64,000 bases of DNA, taken from assembly GCF_001579845.1 (NCBI RefSeq), contig NZ_CP007440.1:1802001-1866000 (forward strand), in the 5' to 3' direction. The notes below the pieces were generated by a model that worked only from the letters and a program-made list of their open reading frames with translations, was not told where the DNA came from and did not search any database. Origin of the DNA: Rhodoplanes sp. Z2-YC6860 (GTDB lineage Bacteria > Pseudomonadota > Alphaproteobacteria > Rhizobiales > Xanthobacteraceae). Below, piece by piece: positions 1 to 8,943 of the stretch; positions within the stretch are counted from its first letter, which is position 1; each line of letters begins with the position of its first letter. Position numbers and translations under genes: made by a program.

Positions 1-609
1 GATGCGGTTGTTGCTGGCGCTGACCACGCCGCCGATCGACTGCGAGCCGTAGCGCAGCGTCGCCGGCCCGCGGATCACCTCGACGCGTTCGGCCGACAGC
101 GGATCGATCGGCACGAAGTGGTCTTCGCCGAGGTCCGAGACGCCGCCACCCCCGACACCGTTCTCGACGATGCCGACGCGGTTGACGTCGAGACCGCGGA
201 TGATCGGCCGGCTCGACGAGCCCGGCGCGAAGCTCGATCCGGTGATGCCGGGCTTGCTGAACAGCAGGTCGCCGATGCTCGTGCCGGCGTTGCGCGTGAT
301 CTCTTCCTTGGGCACCACCGTGACGGTGGCGAACTGGTCGCTGACGATCGGCACCGAGCCAAGGAGTTGCGCAGGAGGCGCTGCTGGCGCGGGCGCCGGC
401 GGTGCGGTGCCGGCTTGCTGAGCGGGGGCGGGCTGGCGGACTGGCCTCGCTGGCCTTCGATGCACGATCGGGCTCGGCGCCGTGACGTTGATCTGAGGCA
501 ACGTCACCGCGCCTTGGTTCTGGTCTTGAGCAAGGGCGGCGTCACGCAACAGCAGCGCGGCCGAAATGGCGGAAGACGCGAGCGCAAGAGCTCGTAGCGA
601 TAGCTTCAT
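1..609 (-). CDS. TonB-dependent receptor, N-terminal part (cut by window edge)
   Basis: This is the 5' part (203 codons) of an outer-membrane TonB-dependent receptor; the beta-barrel lies beyond the left edge. The product opens with a signal peptide (MKLSLRALALASSAISAALL), followed by a Pro/Ala-rich linker and a plug domain. Recognisable plug segments are ITRNAGTSIGDLL (TonB-box-proximal region), RPIIRGLD and VEVIRGPATLRYGS. The following GGVVSASNNRI stretch resembles the zinc receptor ZnuD and its relatives. The gene lies 79 bp downstream of the DUF2946 gene on the same strand, so the two are probably co-transcribed. Zinc as the substrate is an inference from this similarity and from a Zur-like site upstream of the pair. 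Confidence 0.9.
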   Translation of the reverse strand, partial: MKLSLRALALASSAISAALLLRDAALAQDQNQGAVTLPQINVTAPSPIVHRRPARPVRQPAPAQQAGTAPPAPAPAAPPAQLLGSVPIVSDQFATVTVVPKEEITRNAGTSIGDLLFSKPGITGSSFAPGSSSRPIIRGLDVNRVGIVENGVGGGGVSDLGEDHFVPIDPLSAERVEVIRGPATLRYGSQSIGGVVSASNNRI

Positions 610-688
610 GGGTGGCATTCCTGAACGGACGGTGAGACGCGAACACTGCGGACGGCAGTCCGCAGGCAACGGCTTCGACAGCGCTTGT

Positions 689-1069
689 TCAGGCGAGAGG
701 TGGGGCGCGGGACCGGAATGCTGGACGGAGAGCTGCGGCGTGGACCGTCCCGGGCTCCGCGGTGAGGGCGACAGCGGCGGTGATCGCGGGCAGCGGTAGA
801 GCAGGGGGCGCCGCGCCCTGCGCGCCCGAAAGCAGACCCAAGACCGCACAGATCGCGCAAAAGTCCTGGTCGCCCGGTATGCCCGGATGATGGGGCCGGC
901 TGCCATGGGAGCCGTCCGCGGTCTGGATCGCGATGTCCGGGGTGTGGCCTAAAGCTCCGGTATGGACATGGCCGAAGGCCAGGACGAGCTGGAGGGCGAG
1001 CGCGAGCAGCGCCACCCAACCGCCGAGCCGGCTATGCCCCCGAAACCAGCGCATTGGCTGAAAACCCAC
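689..1069 (-). CDS. DUF2946 family small membrane protein
   Basis: A 126-residue protein with one hydrophobic segment near the N terminus (about residues 15-33, LGGWVALLALALQLVLAFGH), followed by a His-rich region (HVHTG, HPGIP), a paired-cysteine motif FCAICAVLG and a C-terminal FRSRAPP motif. This layout matches the DUF2946 family, which often sits beside TonB-dependent receptors or metal genes and has no settled function. The His and Cys residues would fit metal handling, but that is inference. An internal Met at residue 6 (position 1054) is an alternative start. It precedes the receptor gene in a likely two-gene transcript. Confidence 0.75.
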   Translation of the reverse strand: MGFQPMRWFRGHSRLGGWVALLALALQLVLAFGHVHTGALGHTPDIAIQTADGSHGSRPHHPGIPGDQDFCAICAVLGLLSGAQGAAPPALPLPAITAAVALTAEPGTVHAAALRPAFRSRAPPLA

Positions 1070-1093
1070 GCCCCGACTGCATTCCCGGAGATA

Positions 1094-1108
1094 TGTAACA
1101 TTATAACA
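1094..1108. promoter_or_regulatory. Zur-like palindromic operator upstream of DUF2946-receptor pair
   Basis: The 15-mer TGTAACATTATAACA is a near-palindrome (half sites TGTAACA and TGTTATA when read inward). It lies 25 bp before the DUF2946 start, in an AT-rich island within GC-rich DNA. Its shape resembles alphaproteobacterial Zur boxes, which are built on TGTTATA/TATAACA halves. Zinc-dependent repression of the downstream receptor is inferred; Fur- or Mur-type recognition cannot be excluded. Confidence 0.45.
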
Positions 1109-1257
1109 ATTGCTGCCGTCAAGGTGCCCCTCTGCGGCGGCTGTTAACCGTGCAAACGTTCGATGAGCCCCCGAACGGGTTGTCGTCGAAACCTTAAACG
1201 TGCCGTGCTAAAGCCCCGGCCAAACGCGGAAAACACGCGTCGCGGGATGGCCGGAGA

Positions 1258-2400
1258 ATGACGGACAGGACTTCATCGCAGCCCGACGGACGGGCCGAAG
1301 CGCTGGTCGGCGCCTATGAGCGGGCCGGCTATCGCCGCGTCGCGCCTCCGATCCTGCAACTGGCTGAGCCGTTTCTCGACCTGTCGGGCGAGGACATCCG
1401 CAAGCGCATGTATCTGACCGCGGACGCGGACGGCCGCGAACTCTGCCTGCGGCCCGACCTGACCATTCCGGTGTCCTGCGATTATCTTGCCTCTCCCGAG
1501 GCCGGCTCGGCCCAGGGCTTCTGCTATCTGGGTCCGGTCTATCGCGATCGTGGCGCGCTACCGGCGGAGATCACCCAGGCCGGCATCGAGTCCTTCGGCC
1601 GGCCCGACAAGGCCGCGGCCGATGCCGAGATGCTGGCGCTCGGCCTCGATGCCACCGCGCATTACGGCATGGCCAAGCCGGAAATCCGCATGGGCGACGT
1701 TGGATTGTTCGCGGCGCTGGTCGCAGTGCTCGATCTTGCGCCAGCTTGGAAGCGCCGTCTGGTGAAAGACTTCAACCGCAAGACTTCGCTTGCCCATGAC
1801 CTCGACGTGCTCTCGCTCGGCGAGGTCGAGAAGCGTCCTGAATATCAGGGCGTGCTCGCGGCCCTCGACAGCTCGAATCCCAAAGCCGCGCACGCGCTGG
1901 TTACGGATCTGCTGTCGATCGCCGGCATCAGCACGGTCGGCGGCCGCACCGTCGGCGAGATCGCCGAGCGTTTCCTGGAGCAGGCTGCGATCGGCGCCGC
2001 AACCACGCTACCAACCGAGACCAGAAAATTGATCGAGAAATTCCTATCGGTGACCGGCGATCCCGACGAAGCCGCGACCGAGCTTCGCGCGCTGGCATCA
2101 GGCGCGGGCGTCGGCCTTGAACCCGCGCTCGATCTGTTCGAGCGCCGCACCGGTTTCCTTGCGGCGCGCGGCATCGACGTCGGCAGCATCAAGTTCTCGA
2201 CCGCGTTCGGCCGCGGCTTCGACTATTACACCGGCTTTGTGTTCGAGCTGCACGATCCGGCGGGACCCCCCAACGGCCCGCTGGTCGCGGGCGGCCGTTA
2301 TGACGAACTGCTGACGCGGCTCGGCGCCAAGCAGCCGATCCCGGCCGTGGGCTTTGCGGTCTGGGTCGAACGCGTCGCTTCGAGCGGAGGCGCCGCATGA
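1258..2400 (+). CDS. hisZ: ATP phosphoribosyltransferase regulatory subunit HisZ
   Basis: HisZ is a histidyl-tRNA-synthetase-like protein without aminoacylation activity. It joins HisG to form the ATP phosphoribosyltransferase that starts histidine synthesis. The 380-residue product has the class II synthetase-like core: [13 protein letters not shown] near residues 69-81 corresponds to motif 2, and a late [13 protein letters not shown] segment is typical of the family. The Gly-rich [15 protein letters not shown] segment follows near the C terminus. The ATG is preceded by GGAGA. Its stop codon overlaps the start of hisG by four bases (ATGA), which points to translational coupling of the two subunits. 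Confidence 0.95.
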   Translation: MTDRTSSQPDGRAEALVGAYERAGYRRVAPPILQLAEPFLDLSGEDIRKRMYLTADADGRELCLRPDLTIPVSCDYLASPEAGSAQGFCYLGPVYRDRGALPAEITQAGIESFGRPDKAAADAEMLALGLDATAHYGMAKPEIRMGDVGLFAALVAVLDLAPAWKRRLVKDFNRKTSLAHDLDVLSLGEVEKRPEYQGVLAALDSSNPKAAHALVTDLLSIAGISTVGGRTVGEIAERFLEQAAIGAATTLPTETRKLIEKFLSVTGDPDEAATELRALASGAGVGLEPALDLFERRTGFLAARGIDVGSIKFSTAFGRGFDYYTGFVFELHDPAGPPNGPLVAGGRYDELLTRLGAKQPIPAVGFAVWVERVASSGGAA

Positions 2401-3374
2401 GCGCGCCATTGATTCTGGGCGTACCGGCCAAGGGCCGCTTGCAGGAGAACACCGAGAGGTTCTTCGCGCTGGCCGGCATGCAACTCGTCAAGCCGCGTGG
2501 CGCGCGCGATTATCGCGGCGAGGTTGCCGGCATGCCTGACATCGAGGTCGCCTACCTCTCGGCTTCGGAGATCGCCGACGCGCTGAAACAAGGCGGAATC
2601 CACCTCGGCGTCACCGGCGAGGACCTGCTGCGCGAGAATATCCCCGACATGGACAAGCGCGTGGTGATGATCGAGGCGCTCGGCTTCGGCTTCGCCAATG
2701 TGGTGGTCGCAGTGCCGCAGGCCTGGATCGACGTGCGCAGCATGGCTGATCTCGATGACGTCGCGACCGCGTTCCGGCTGCGCCACGACCGCAAGATGCG
2801 GGTCGCGACCAAGTACATCAATCTGACCCGTGATTTCTTCTCGCATCTCGGCATCGTCGACTACCGCATCGTCGAAAGCTCCGGTGCGACCGAAGGTGCG
2901 CCGGCGGCGGGCTCGGCCGAGCTCATCGTCGACATCACGACCACCGGCACCACGCTGGCCGCCAACAGCCTCAAGGTGATCGAGGACGGCACCATCCTGC
3001 GCTCGCAGGCCAATCTCGTCGCCTCGCGCGGCGCGTCCTGGGGCGAGACCGAGCGGGAGCAGGCGCGGCGCATGCTCGACCGCATCGCTGCGCAGGCGCG
3101 CGCACGCGCGTTCCGCGAGGTGCGCACGCGCTTCTCCGGCTGCGACGACGCGATGCTATCGCAGGCGCAGGAGCGTTTCGGCGTGGTAGCGCCGTTCGGC
3201 GGGCCGACCTCGTCCGGCATGCTGACGCTGCACTGTCCGCCCAAAGCGGTCTACGATCTCGCCTGCTTCCTGCGCGAGCGCGGCGCCCAGAGCATCACCG
3301 TCGCCGAGATCGAATACGTGTTCGCGCAAGACAATCCGCTCTACGCGAGGCTTGTCGACGGCCTGTCAGGCTAA
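2397..3374 (+). CDS. hisG: ATP phosphoribosyltransferase catalytic subunit HisG
   Basis: HisG catalyses the condensation of ATP and PRPP, the first step of histidine biosynthesis, in the cytoplasm. The protein begins with [19 protein letters not shown], typical of the family, and carries the PRPP-binding region [16 protein letters not shown] around residues 175-190. At 325 residues it is longer than the roughly 210-residue short HisG that normally partners HisZ. The extra C-terminal part (from about residue 230, through [20 protein letters not shown]) resembles a small alpha/beta regulatory-type domain, as I recall for HisG of the Bradyrhizobium group. It overlaps hisZ by four bases and ends two bases from the convergent GtrA gene. 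Confidence 0.95.
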   Translation: MSAPLILGVPAKGRLQENTERFFALAGMQLVKPRGARDYRGEVAGMPDIEVAYLSASEIADALKQGGIHLGVTGEDLLRENIPDMDKRVVMIEALGFGFANVVVAVPQAWIDVRSMADLDDVATAFRLRHDRKMRVATKYINLTRDFFSHLGIVDYRIVESSGATEGAPAAGSAELIVDITTTGTTLAANSLKVIEDGTILRSQANLVASRGASWGETEREQARRMLDRIAAQARARAFREVRTRFSGCDDAMLSQAQERFGVVAPFGGPTSSGMLTLHCPPKAVYDLACFLRERGAQSITVAEIEYVFAQDNPLYARLVDGLSG

Positions 3375-3376
3375 TT

Positions 3377-3841
3377 CTATCGTTCGTTTCGCGCCGCGCC
3401 CGGCCCCTTGCGAAACACGACAAAGTGCGAGAGCGAGAAATTGACCAGGAAGCTCGCGCCGATCGCGAGCACCTTGCCCATCCACACTTCCATGAAGAAC
3501 GACGCGATATAGACCGTCGCGGTATTTGCGATGAGGCCTGCGAACTGCGAGGCCGCGAATCCCACGTAGGCCTTTAGACTCAGCGCGCGGCCGGATTCGC
3601 GGGCGAAGGTCGTCAGCGAATTCATCACATAGGAGCCCGTGACCGCGACGCTCCACGCCAGCACATTGGCGACGATGATCCGCAAGCCCAGGTAGTAGTA
3701 GGCAAACGAGAACACGCCGAAATCGACGGCCGAGTTCACCAGGCCGACGACGGCAAAGCTCGCCGCTTTGAGCGCGATCGCGCGCTCATGCCAGGCGTTG
3801 AGCAACCGTTGGCTCAGATCGGACAGCGGTGACATGGCCAC
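3377..3841 (-). CDS. GtrA family membrane protein
   Basis: A 154-residue integral membrane protein with four predicted helices (about residues 25-45, 50-72, 88-112 and 118-140), as in the GtrA/DPMS-type family. The AVVGLVNSAVDFGVF segment and NFSLSHFVVFRKG near the C terminus are family hallmarks. GtrA proteins are thought to help move or present undecaprenyl-linked sugars at the inner membrane. The gene is divergent from a GT2 glycosyltransferase 140 bp away, a common pairing. The start could be the first ATG (3841) or the second two codons later. It is convergent with hisG, leaving almost no terminator space. Confidence 0.85.
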   Translation of the reverse strand: MAMSPLSDLSQRLLNAWHERAIALKAASFAVVGLVNSAVDFGVFSFAYYYLGLRIIVANVLAWSVAVTGSYVMNSLTTFARESGRALSLKAYVGFAASQFAGLIANTATVYIASFFMEVWMGKVLAIGASFLVNFSLSHFVVFRKGPGAARNER

Positions 3842-3981
3842 CGCTTAGCCCGTTTCGGCGGTGCGGCATAGCCGGAACTGGATGAAATGCCCACCAACCC
3901 TGCGGCACCGGCGCGAAGGGCGCGGCGGCGACATCCGCCGAAGGTTGCGGTATAGGTCGCCCAGCATAGGTAAAAGCCAAG

Positions 3982-5040
3982 ATGACCGCCGCTTCGCCGA
4001 CCTCGATTGGACCTGCAACCAGCCCCGCGCAGCGGGCCGCTGCGGGTCTGTCGATCGTGGTGCCGGTCTACAACGAGGGCGCGGGGCTCGCGCGTTTTCA
4101 CGACCACCTCGTTGCGATCGCCCGGCAGCTTCGCGCCCAGCGCGGCCTTGCGACCGAAGTGGTCTATGTCGATGACGGCAGCCGCGACGACAGCCTGGCG
4201 GTCGCAAGCGGTCTGCCGGCGGAGGCACTCGACGTCCAGGTGGTGTCGCTGTCGCGCAATTTCGGCAAGGAGGCGGCGCTGCTCGCCGGCCTCGATCACG
4301 CGCGCTTTGGCGCCGTGCTGTTCATGGACGGCGACGGCCAGCATCCGCCGGCGCTGGTGCCGAAGCTCGTCGGGCATTGGCTCGATGACGGTTACGACGT
4401 AGTCTATACGGCCAAGGCGCATCGTGCCAACGAGTCCTGGTCGAAACGCTTTGCGGTTCGCCAATTCTACAAGCTGATCAATTACAGCTCCCGCCATCCG
4501 ATTCCGGAGGATGCGGGAGATTTCCGTCTGCTCTCGCCACGCGCCGCAGACGCGCTGCGCAAGCTCCCCGAGCGCAATCGCTTCTTCAAGGGATTGGCGA
4601 GCTGGATCGGCTTCCGCCAGCTCCGCATCGACTACGAGCCGGCGCCGCGCGCCCATGGCACGACGACCTGGAGCCTGTGGGGATTGATCGGACTTTCGGT
4701 CGAGGGCCTGACATCGTTCTCGGTCGCGCCGCTGCGTCTCGCCGCCCTGCTCGGTCTGATGCTTGCGCTGGCGGCGCTGCTGTTCGGCGCCTCGATCCTC
4801 TGGGAGACGTTCTTCAACGGCAAGTCCGTACCGGGCTATCCCTCGCTGGTGGTGGGCCTGATGGTGCTCGGCGGCGTGCAGCTCATCATGATCGGCATCA
4901 TGGGCGAGTACATCGGCAAGATTCTCTCGGAGATCAAAGCGCGTCCGGTGTATTTTGTCGCCGAGCACAGCATCCGCAACGCGCAGGGCATGCAGACGCC
5001 GCAAACCGACGGCGAGGCGCCGCGCGCTGCCGCGGAATGA
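3982..5040 (+). CDS. GT2 family polyprenyl-phosphate glycosyltransferase (GtrB/ArnC-like)
   Basis: A 352-residue glycosyltransferase with an N-terminal GT-A domain: LSIVVPVYNEG at about residues 23-33, VYVDDGSRDDS at about 60-70, and the metal-binding DGDGQHPP segment at about 117-124. Two C-terminal membrane helices (about 245-275 and 285-310) and the ending EYIGKILSEIKARP are typical of enzymes that load a sugar onto a polyprenyl phosphate at the inner membrane. Together with the divergent GtrA gene and the downstream ChbG/HpnK-like deacetylase it suggests a lipid-linked sugar made and then deacetylated. The actual sugar cannot be read from sequence. Confidence 0.9.
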   Translation: MTAASPTSIGPATSPAQRAAAGLSIVVPVYNEGAGLARFHDHLVAIARQLRAQRGLATEVVYVDDGSRDDSLAVASGLPAEALDVQVVSLSRNFGKEAALLAGLDHARFGAVLFMDGDGQHPPALVPKLVGHWLDDGYDVVYTAKAHRANESWSKRFAVRQFYKLINYSSRHPIPEDAGDFRLLSPRAADALRKLPERNRFFKGLASWIGFRQLRIDYEPAPRAHGTTTWSLWGLIGLSVEGLTSFSVAPLRLAALLGLMLALAALLFGASILWETFFNGKSVPGYPSLVVGLMVLGGVQLIMIGIMGEYIGKILSEIKARPVYFVAEHSIRNAQGMQTPQTDGEAPRAAAE

Positions 5041-5125
5041 TTTTGGCCAGCGGACCTTGGTCGGTGCGGTTTCGTGTGCTCTCTCAAAACGCTACGGTGG
5101 GCCATTGCGGCCCGGGGGTGAGGCG

Positions 5126-6016
5126 TTGGCCGAACAGCACGCGACACTGAGCGACGCTTCGACCGCGGATGCCGATCGCGCGCTCCGGCCGATCTGGCTG
5201 TGCGCCGACGACTACGGCATTTCCGAATCGGTCGACAAGGCGATCCGCGATCTCCTGATGAACGGCCGCATCAATGCGACCTCGGTGATGGTCGTGTCGC
5301 CGTCCTTCCAGCCTGCGGAAGCTGCTTCGTTGAAGATGCTGAGCGCCGGCTCCCGCCGTTTCGCCGTCGGCCTCCACGTCACATTGACCGAGCCGTTCAC
5401 GCCGCTCACTCCGGGCTTTCGCCCAACGCGCCGGCGATCGTTTCTGCCGTTGTCGGAGATGCTCGTGCGCGGCACGCTGCGGCTGTTGTCCCGCGACCGG
5501 ATCGCCATCGAGATCGCGACGCAGCTCAAGTCCTTCGTCACGGCCTTCGGCCGCCCGCCGGATTTCGTCGACGGCCATCAGCATGTGCATCTGTTTCCGC
5601 AGGTGCGCGAGCCGCTCCTCGAAATGGTCAAGGACATCGCGCCGGGCGCCTGGGTGCGCCAGTGCGGGCGTGCGCCGTCGGCGCCGCGGCGCTTCGGCGA
5701 TCGCAAGGCGATGCTGCTCGATGCGCTGAGCCGCGAATTTCGGGCGCGCGCGCAAGCCTTCGGCGTGCCGACCAATCCGGCCTTTGCCGGCGCCTATGAT
5801 TTCACCCGCACGGGCAATCAGGATTTCGGCAGGCTCTTTCCGGATTTCCTGCAAGGCCTGCCGCCGCAGAGCGTGGTGATGTGCCATCCGGGCTTTGTCG
5901 ATGCCGAACTCGAGCGACTCGATCCGCTGACCCGGCAGCGCGAACGCGAATACGCCTACTTCGCCGGCGGGGATTTCCCTGACACGCTGCGCCGGAACGG
6001 CGTGGCGCTCGCCTGA
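5126..6016 (+). CDS. ChbG/HpnK-like carbohydrate deacetylase (TTG start)
   Basis: A 296-residue YdjC/ChbG-type metal-dependent deacetylase. The N-terminal IWLCADDYGISESVDKAIRDL carries the Asp pair that binds metal. FVDGHQHVHLFPQVREPLLE gives the second metal-binding histidines, and VVMCHPGFVD supplies the C-terminal His. The open frame extends upstream into the glycosyltransferase gene, but the family begins just before IWLCADDYG. The likely start is TTG at 5126, preceded by a GGGGGTGAGG ribosome-binding site. Enzymes of this family remove N-acetyl groups from sugars, including hopanoid-linked glucosamine (HpnK). The neighbouring GT2 gene supports a lipid-linked sugar substrate, which remains an inference. 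Confidence 0.85.
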   Translation: MAEQHATLSDASTADADRALRPIWLCADDYGISESVDKAIRDLLMNGRINATSVMVVSPSFQPAEAASLKMLSAGSRRFAVGLHVTLTEPFTPLTPGFRPTRRRSFLPLSEMLVRGTLRLLSRDRIAIEIATQLKSFVTAFGRPPDFVDGHQHVHLFPQVREPLLEMVKDIAPGAWVRQCGRAPSAPRRFGDRKAMLLDALSREFRARAQAFGVPTNPAFAGAYDFTRTGNQDFGRLFPDFLQGLPPQSVVMCHPGFVDAELERLDPLTRQREREYAYFAGGDFPDTLRRNGVALA

Positions 6017-6145
6017 AAAGCGCAAGAGGACAAGGGCTTAGCCGGACGCGGCATAGCGGCGCAGGATTATTCGGCGCCCGCCATTTCGCCGTCACCATGC
6101 GCGACCTACATAGGGCGCGAAGTTAGGGGGACCAGGGAGAACCTC

Positions 6146-7012
6146 ATGACGCCCCAGGAACGTCAACTGGTTGAAGAGTTGTTTGATCGCCTCGCGTCGA
6201 TCGAGAACGCGCCGCGCGATCCCGATGCGGTGGCCGCCATGAATGAAGGCCTGCGCCGCGCGCCCAACGCGCTCTATGCGTTGACGCAGACGGCGCTGGT
6301 GCAGGACGAGGCGCTGAAGCGCGCCGATGCCCGCATCCGCGAGCTCGAGGCCGAGTTGGGCATCGGTGAGCCGCAACAGCCGCAGCAGGGCGGGTTCCTC
6401 GACAGCATGCGCGATGCGCTCATCGGCAAGCGCGAACAGCCGCGCGGTTCGGTGCCGCCCGTGCGGCCGGGCGCCGCCGTTGGCGCTGCTCCCGGCGCGC
6501 CGGGAAGCCCATGGCGCAACACCACCGGCCGGCAAGACGAGCAAGGAGGCTACGCGCCCCAGCCGGGTTACAACGCGGGCCCGCAGCCCGGCTACGGCCA
6601 AGGCTATGGTCAGGCCATGCCGGGCTCGTCCGGCGGCTCGTTCCTCGGCACGGCAGCCGCGACGGCGGCCGGTGTGATCGGCGGCGGGCTTCTGATGAAC
6701 AGCTTCCGCGGCATGTTCGGCGGTGGCGGCGGCGGGCAGAGCCACTCCGCCTTCGATACGGGCAGCAGCGGTGGCGGCAGCCCGTGGTCCGGCAATCTCA
6801 GCGGCACGGATCTCGCGCGTGACGCCGGCGTCAACGATATCGGACGCGGCGGTGGCAGCCGTGCGGCGGCCTATGACGATCAGAATTCTGATCGCCAAGG
6901 CGATCGGCAGGGTATGTTCGACACAGCGCAGAACGACAGCGACGACGATAACGACGATTACGATGATGACGGCGGTTACGACGACGGCGGCAGCGACACC
7001 GACAACGCGTAA
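6146..7012 (+). CDS. DUF2076 family protein with Gly-rich and acidic tail
   Basis: The N terminus (MTPQERQLVEELFDRLASIE, then EGLRRAPNALYALTQTALVQ) is typical of DUF2076 proteins. A short coiled coil lies near residues 60-75 (QDEALKRADARIRELEAEL). The middle is Pro/Gln/Gly-rich, with a hydrophobic Gly-rich segment at about residues 165-195 (FLGTAAATAAGVIGGGLLMN). The tail is very acidic, dominated by Asp, Asn and Tyr from about residue 250 on (DDDNDDYDDDGGYDDGG). Members are annotated as periplasmic or surface-associated proteins of unknown role. A clear AGGGAG ribosome-binding site precedes the ATG. A strong terminator follows 21 bp after the stop codon. Confidence 0.85.
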   Translation: MTPQERQLVEELFDRLASIENAPRDPDAVAAMNEGLRRAPNALYALTQTALVQDEALKRADARIRELEAELGIGEPQQPQQGGFLDSMRDALIGKREQPRGSVPPVRPGAAVGAAPGAPGSPWRNTTGRQDEQGGYAPQPGYNAGPQPGYGQGYGQAMPGSSGGSFLGTAAATAAGVIGGGLLMNSFRGMFGGGGGGQSHSAFDTGSSGGGSPWSGNLSGTDLARDAGVNDIGRGGGSRAAAYDDQNSDRQGDRQGMFDTAQNDSDDDNDDYDDDGGYDDGGSDTDNA

Positions 7013-7033
7013 AACGCCGCAGGGTTGAAAATG

Positions 7034-7063
7034 AAAAGGCCGCCGTGTCCGGCGGCCTTTTTT
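7034..7063. terminator. Bidirectional intrinsic terminator
   Basis: An AAAAGGCCGCC arm pairs perfectly with GGCGGCCTTTT across a six-base loop, with a T run on each strand. It sits between two convergent genes (DUF2076 on plus, L,D-transpeptidase on minus) and can serve both. Confidence 0.9.
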
Positions 7064-7082
7064 GTTTTGGATGATGACGCGG

Positions 7083-7877
7083 TCAGATCACAATGACTCT
7101 GGTGCCGACCTTGACGCGCTCGTAGAGGTCGGTGACGTCCTCGTTGCGCATGCGGATGCAACCCGACGACACCGCGTGTCCGATCGTCCAGGGCTCGTTC
7201 GAGCCATGGATGCGATAGAGCGAGGTGCCGAGATACATCGCGCGTGCGCCGAGCGGATTGTCCGGGCCGCCCGCCATGAAGTGCGGCAGGTCCGGGCGGC
7301 GCTGCAGCATCTCGGCCGGCGGCGTCCAATCCGGCCATTCTTTCTTCGCGGTGATCTTCTTCTCGCCGGCCCAGGAGAAGCCCGGCTTGCCGACGCCGAT
7401 GCCGTAGCGCAGCGCCTTGCCGTTGCCTTGCACCAGGAACAGGAAGCGCTGCGGCGTGTCGATGACGATGGTGCCGGCCGGCTCGGAGCCGGCGTAATCG
7501 ACGAGCTGTCTCTCGAACTTCGGATCGATCGGACGGTTCTGCGCCTCGAGCTCCTGCTGCTGCATCATCGCAGGCTCGCCGCGCGCGGCCATCATGTTCG
7601 ACGGCGGGCGCGGCGGTGGGACCTGGCCGCCGCTGAACAGGAATTCGATGAAGCCGCCGCCCATGTTGGGCTCGGCTTCGTTGTTCACATAGCGCGCCGG
7701 AGCGGGGCGCTCGCGCCGACCCACGATCTCGTCGCTCTGCCTGTAGACATAAACGGGCGAGGCGGGGCGGTTGATGCTTTGCTGCGGGCGCTGGGGTTCG
7801 ATCGACAGCGGCTCGGCCCCGGCCGCAACGACACCGATGGCGCTCATGGCGAGCGCCGCAAACATATGACGATACAT
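7083..7877 (-). CDS. L,D-transpeptidase (YkuD family)
   Basis: A 264-residue secreted L,D-transpeptidase, which would form 3-3 cross-links in peptidoglycan or attach proteins to it in the periplasm. An N-terminal signal peptide (MFAALAMSAIGVVAAGAEPL) is followed by a variable region and the YkuD domain from about residue 145 (GTIVIDTPQRFLFLV). The catalytic motif is SSGCIRMRN with Cys at residue 240, preceded by the conserved YRIHGSNEP. A second copy lies at 58531-59124 with the same core but only a short N-terminal region. The gene is convergent with the DUF2076 gene across a shared terminator. Confidence 0.93.
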   Translation of the reverse strand: MYRHMFAALAMSAIGVVAAGAEPLSIEPQRPQQSINRPASPVYVYRQSDEIVGRRERPAPARYVNNEAEPNMGGGFIEFLFSGGQVPPPRPPSNMMAARGEPAMMQQQELEAQNRPIDPKFERQLVDYAGSEPAGTIVIDTPQRFLFLVQGNGKALRYGIGVGKPGFSWAGEKKITAKKEWPDWTPPAEMLQRRPDLPHFMAGGPDNPLGARAMYLGTSLYRIHGSNEPWTIGHAVSSGCIRMRNEDVTDLYERVKVGTRVIVI

Positions 7878-8155
7878 CGACGTACTCTGTACTGGTTTCG
7901 CCGGACGGGAACGCTCTCCCGTCAGCCCGCATTACATGGTGAAAAATGTACTGATCGGTAAAAGCCGGAGGTGTCGCACCTTGGGACAGCGCTCGGGAGG
8001 CGTTGTTCGTGGGGTTACGGTTTATTTTTCCTGAATGCGGCGCATCATGGTTAATCGCGGGTTTCACGTGATGGGACTGGTTGCCGAAATCATAACCCGG
8101 TGAACGCGATTTTAAGCGTCGGTCCATAGAGAATGACACGCAGTCAGAGGCGTGC

Positions 8156-8872
8156 ATGCCCCCAGTTCAACGCAAGGTCTTCCGCATCGAGGAGCACATG
8201 CGTCCGCGCTTGCGCGGCTTCGCATCCGTCGAACGGGCGCTGCCGCAGACTGGCGAATTCGCAACGATCCCGGCGAAGCCGGACGTTGCCGAGCGTCCGC
8301 CCGGCCCGCGCGTCCGGGCCGATGTTGCTGACGCGCAAGCTTACAAGGCCGAACTCGTCGCCATTCACGATGCCATCGGCCGCACCGCCGCCGACATGGC
8401 GGCGCTGATGGCCGGCGCCGAGGACGGTGGCCAGGCCTCGCGCGTGAGCCGCGAGCTCGCCGCAATTGTCACCGGCACCGAACGCGCGACGCAGGCGATC
8501 CTGCAAGCCGCCGAGGAGATCGATCAGTCGGCGCATGCGCTGGCAGGCGCGTTGAAAGCCGGGCACCAGCAGGGGCTGGCTCACGACATTCAGGAGCGTG
8601 TCGTGAGGATTTTCGAGGTCTGCAATTTCCAGGACCTCACCGGCCAGCGTGTTTCCAACGTCGTGACCACGCTGAAGTCTGTCGAAGAGCGGATCGCTCG
8701 CTTGTTCGAAATCTGGCAGCGCATCGAGCACTTCAAGCCCGCCGCCGCCGTCTGCGACGACAAGGATGACAGCCGCTTCCTCAACGGACCAAAGCTCGCC
8801 GGCGAGGGTGGCCACGTCACGCAGAGCGAGATCGACGAGATCTTCTTCGGCATCGGTGACACGCTGATCTAG
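8156..8872 (+). CDS. cheZ: CheZ-family chemotaxis phosphatase (orphan)
   Basis: A 238-residue, largely helical protein with the CheZ signature FQDLTGQ at residues 158-164. In the family the Gln in this motif activates the water that attacks phospho-CheY. The C-terminal VTQSEIDEIFFGIG resembles the CheY-binding helix at the end of CheZ. The long central helices (about residues 60-145) fit the four-helix-bundle dimer. No cheY, cheA or receptor gene lies nearby, so its partner must be elsewhere. It may act on a response regulator other than CheY. Confidence 0.85.
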   Translation: MPPVQRKVFRIEEHMRPRLRGFASVERALPQTGEFATIPAKPDVAERPPGPRVRADVADAQAYKAELVAIHDAIGRTAADMAALMAGAEDGGQASRVSRELAAIVTGTERATQAILQAAEEIDQSAHALAGALKAGHQQGLAHDIQERVVRIFEVCNFQDLTGQRVSNVVTTLKSVEERIARLFEIWQRIEHFKPAAAVCDDKDDSRFLNGPKLAGEGGHVTQSEIDEIFFGIGDTLI

Positions 8873-8943
8873 ATCGCGCGTGTCCTTTTGTAAAAGCAGT
8901 GTCCACCGATAAAGTCTGTGGCAGGCTCTTTCCGGGCGGTGCG

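Noticed and set aside
3814-5004. A 396-codon minus-strand frame.
   Set aside because: It is antisense to the GT2 glycosyltransferase, which has complete motifs on the plus strand.
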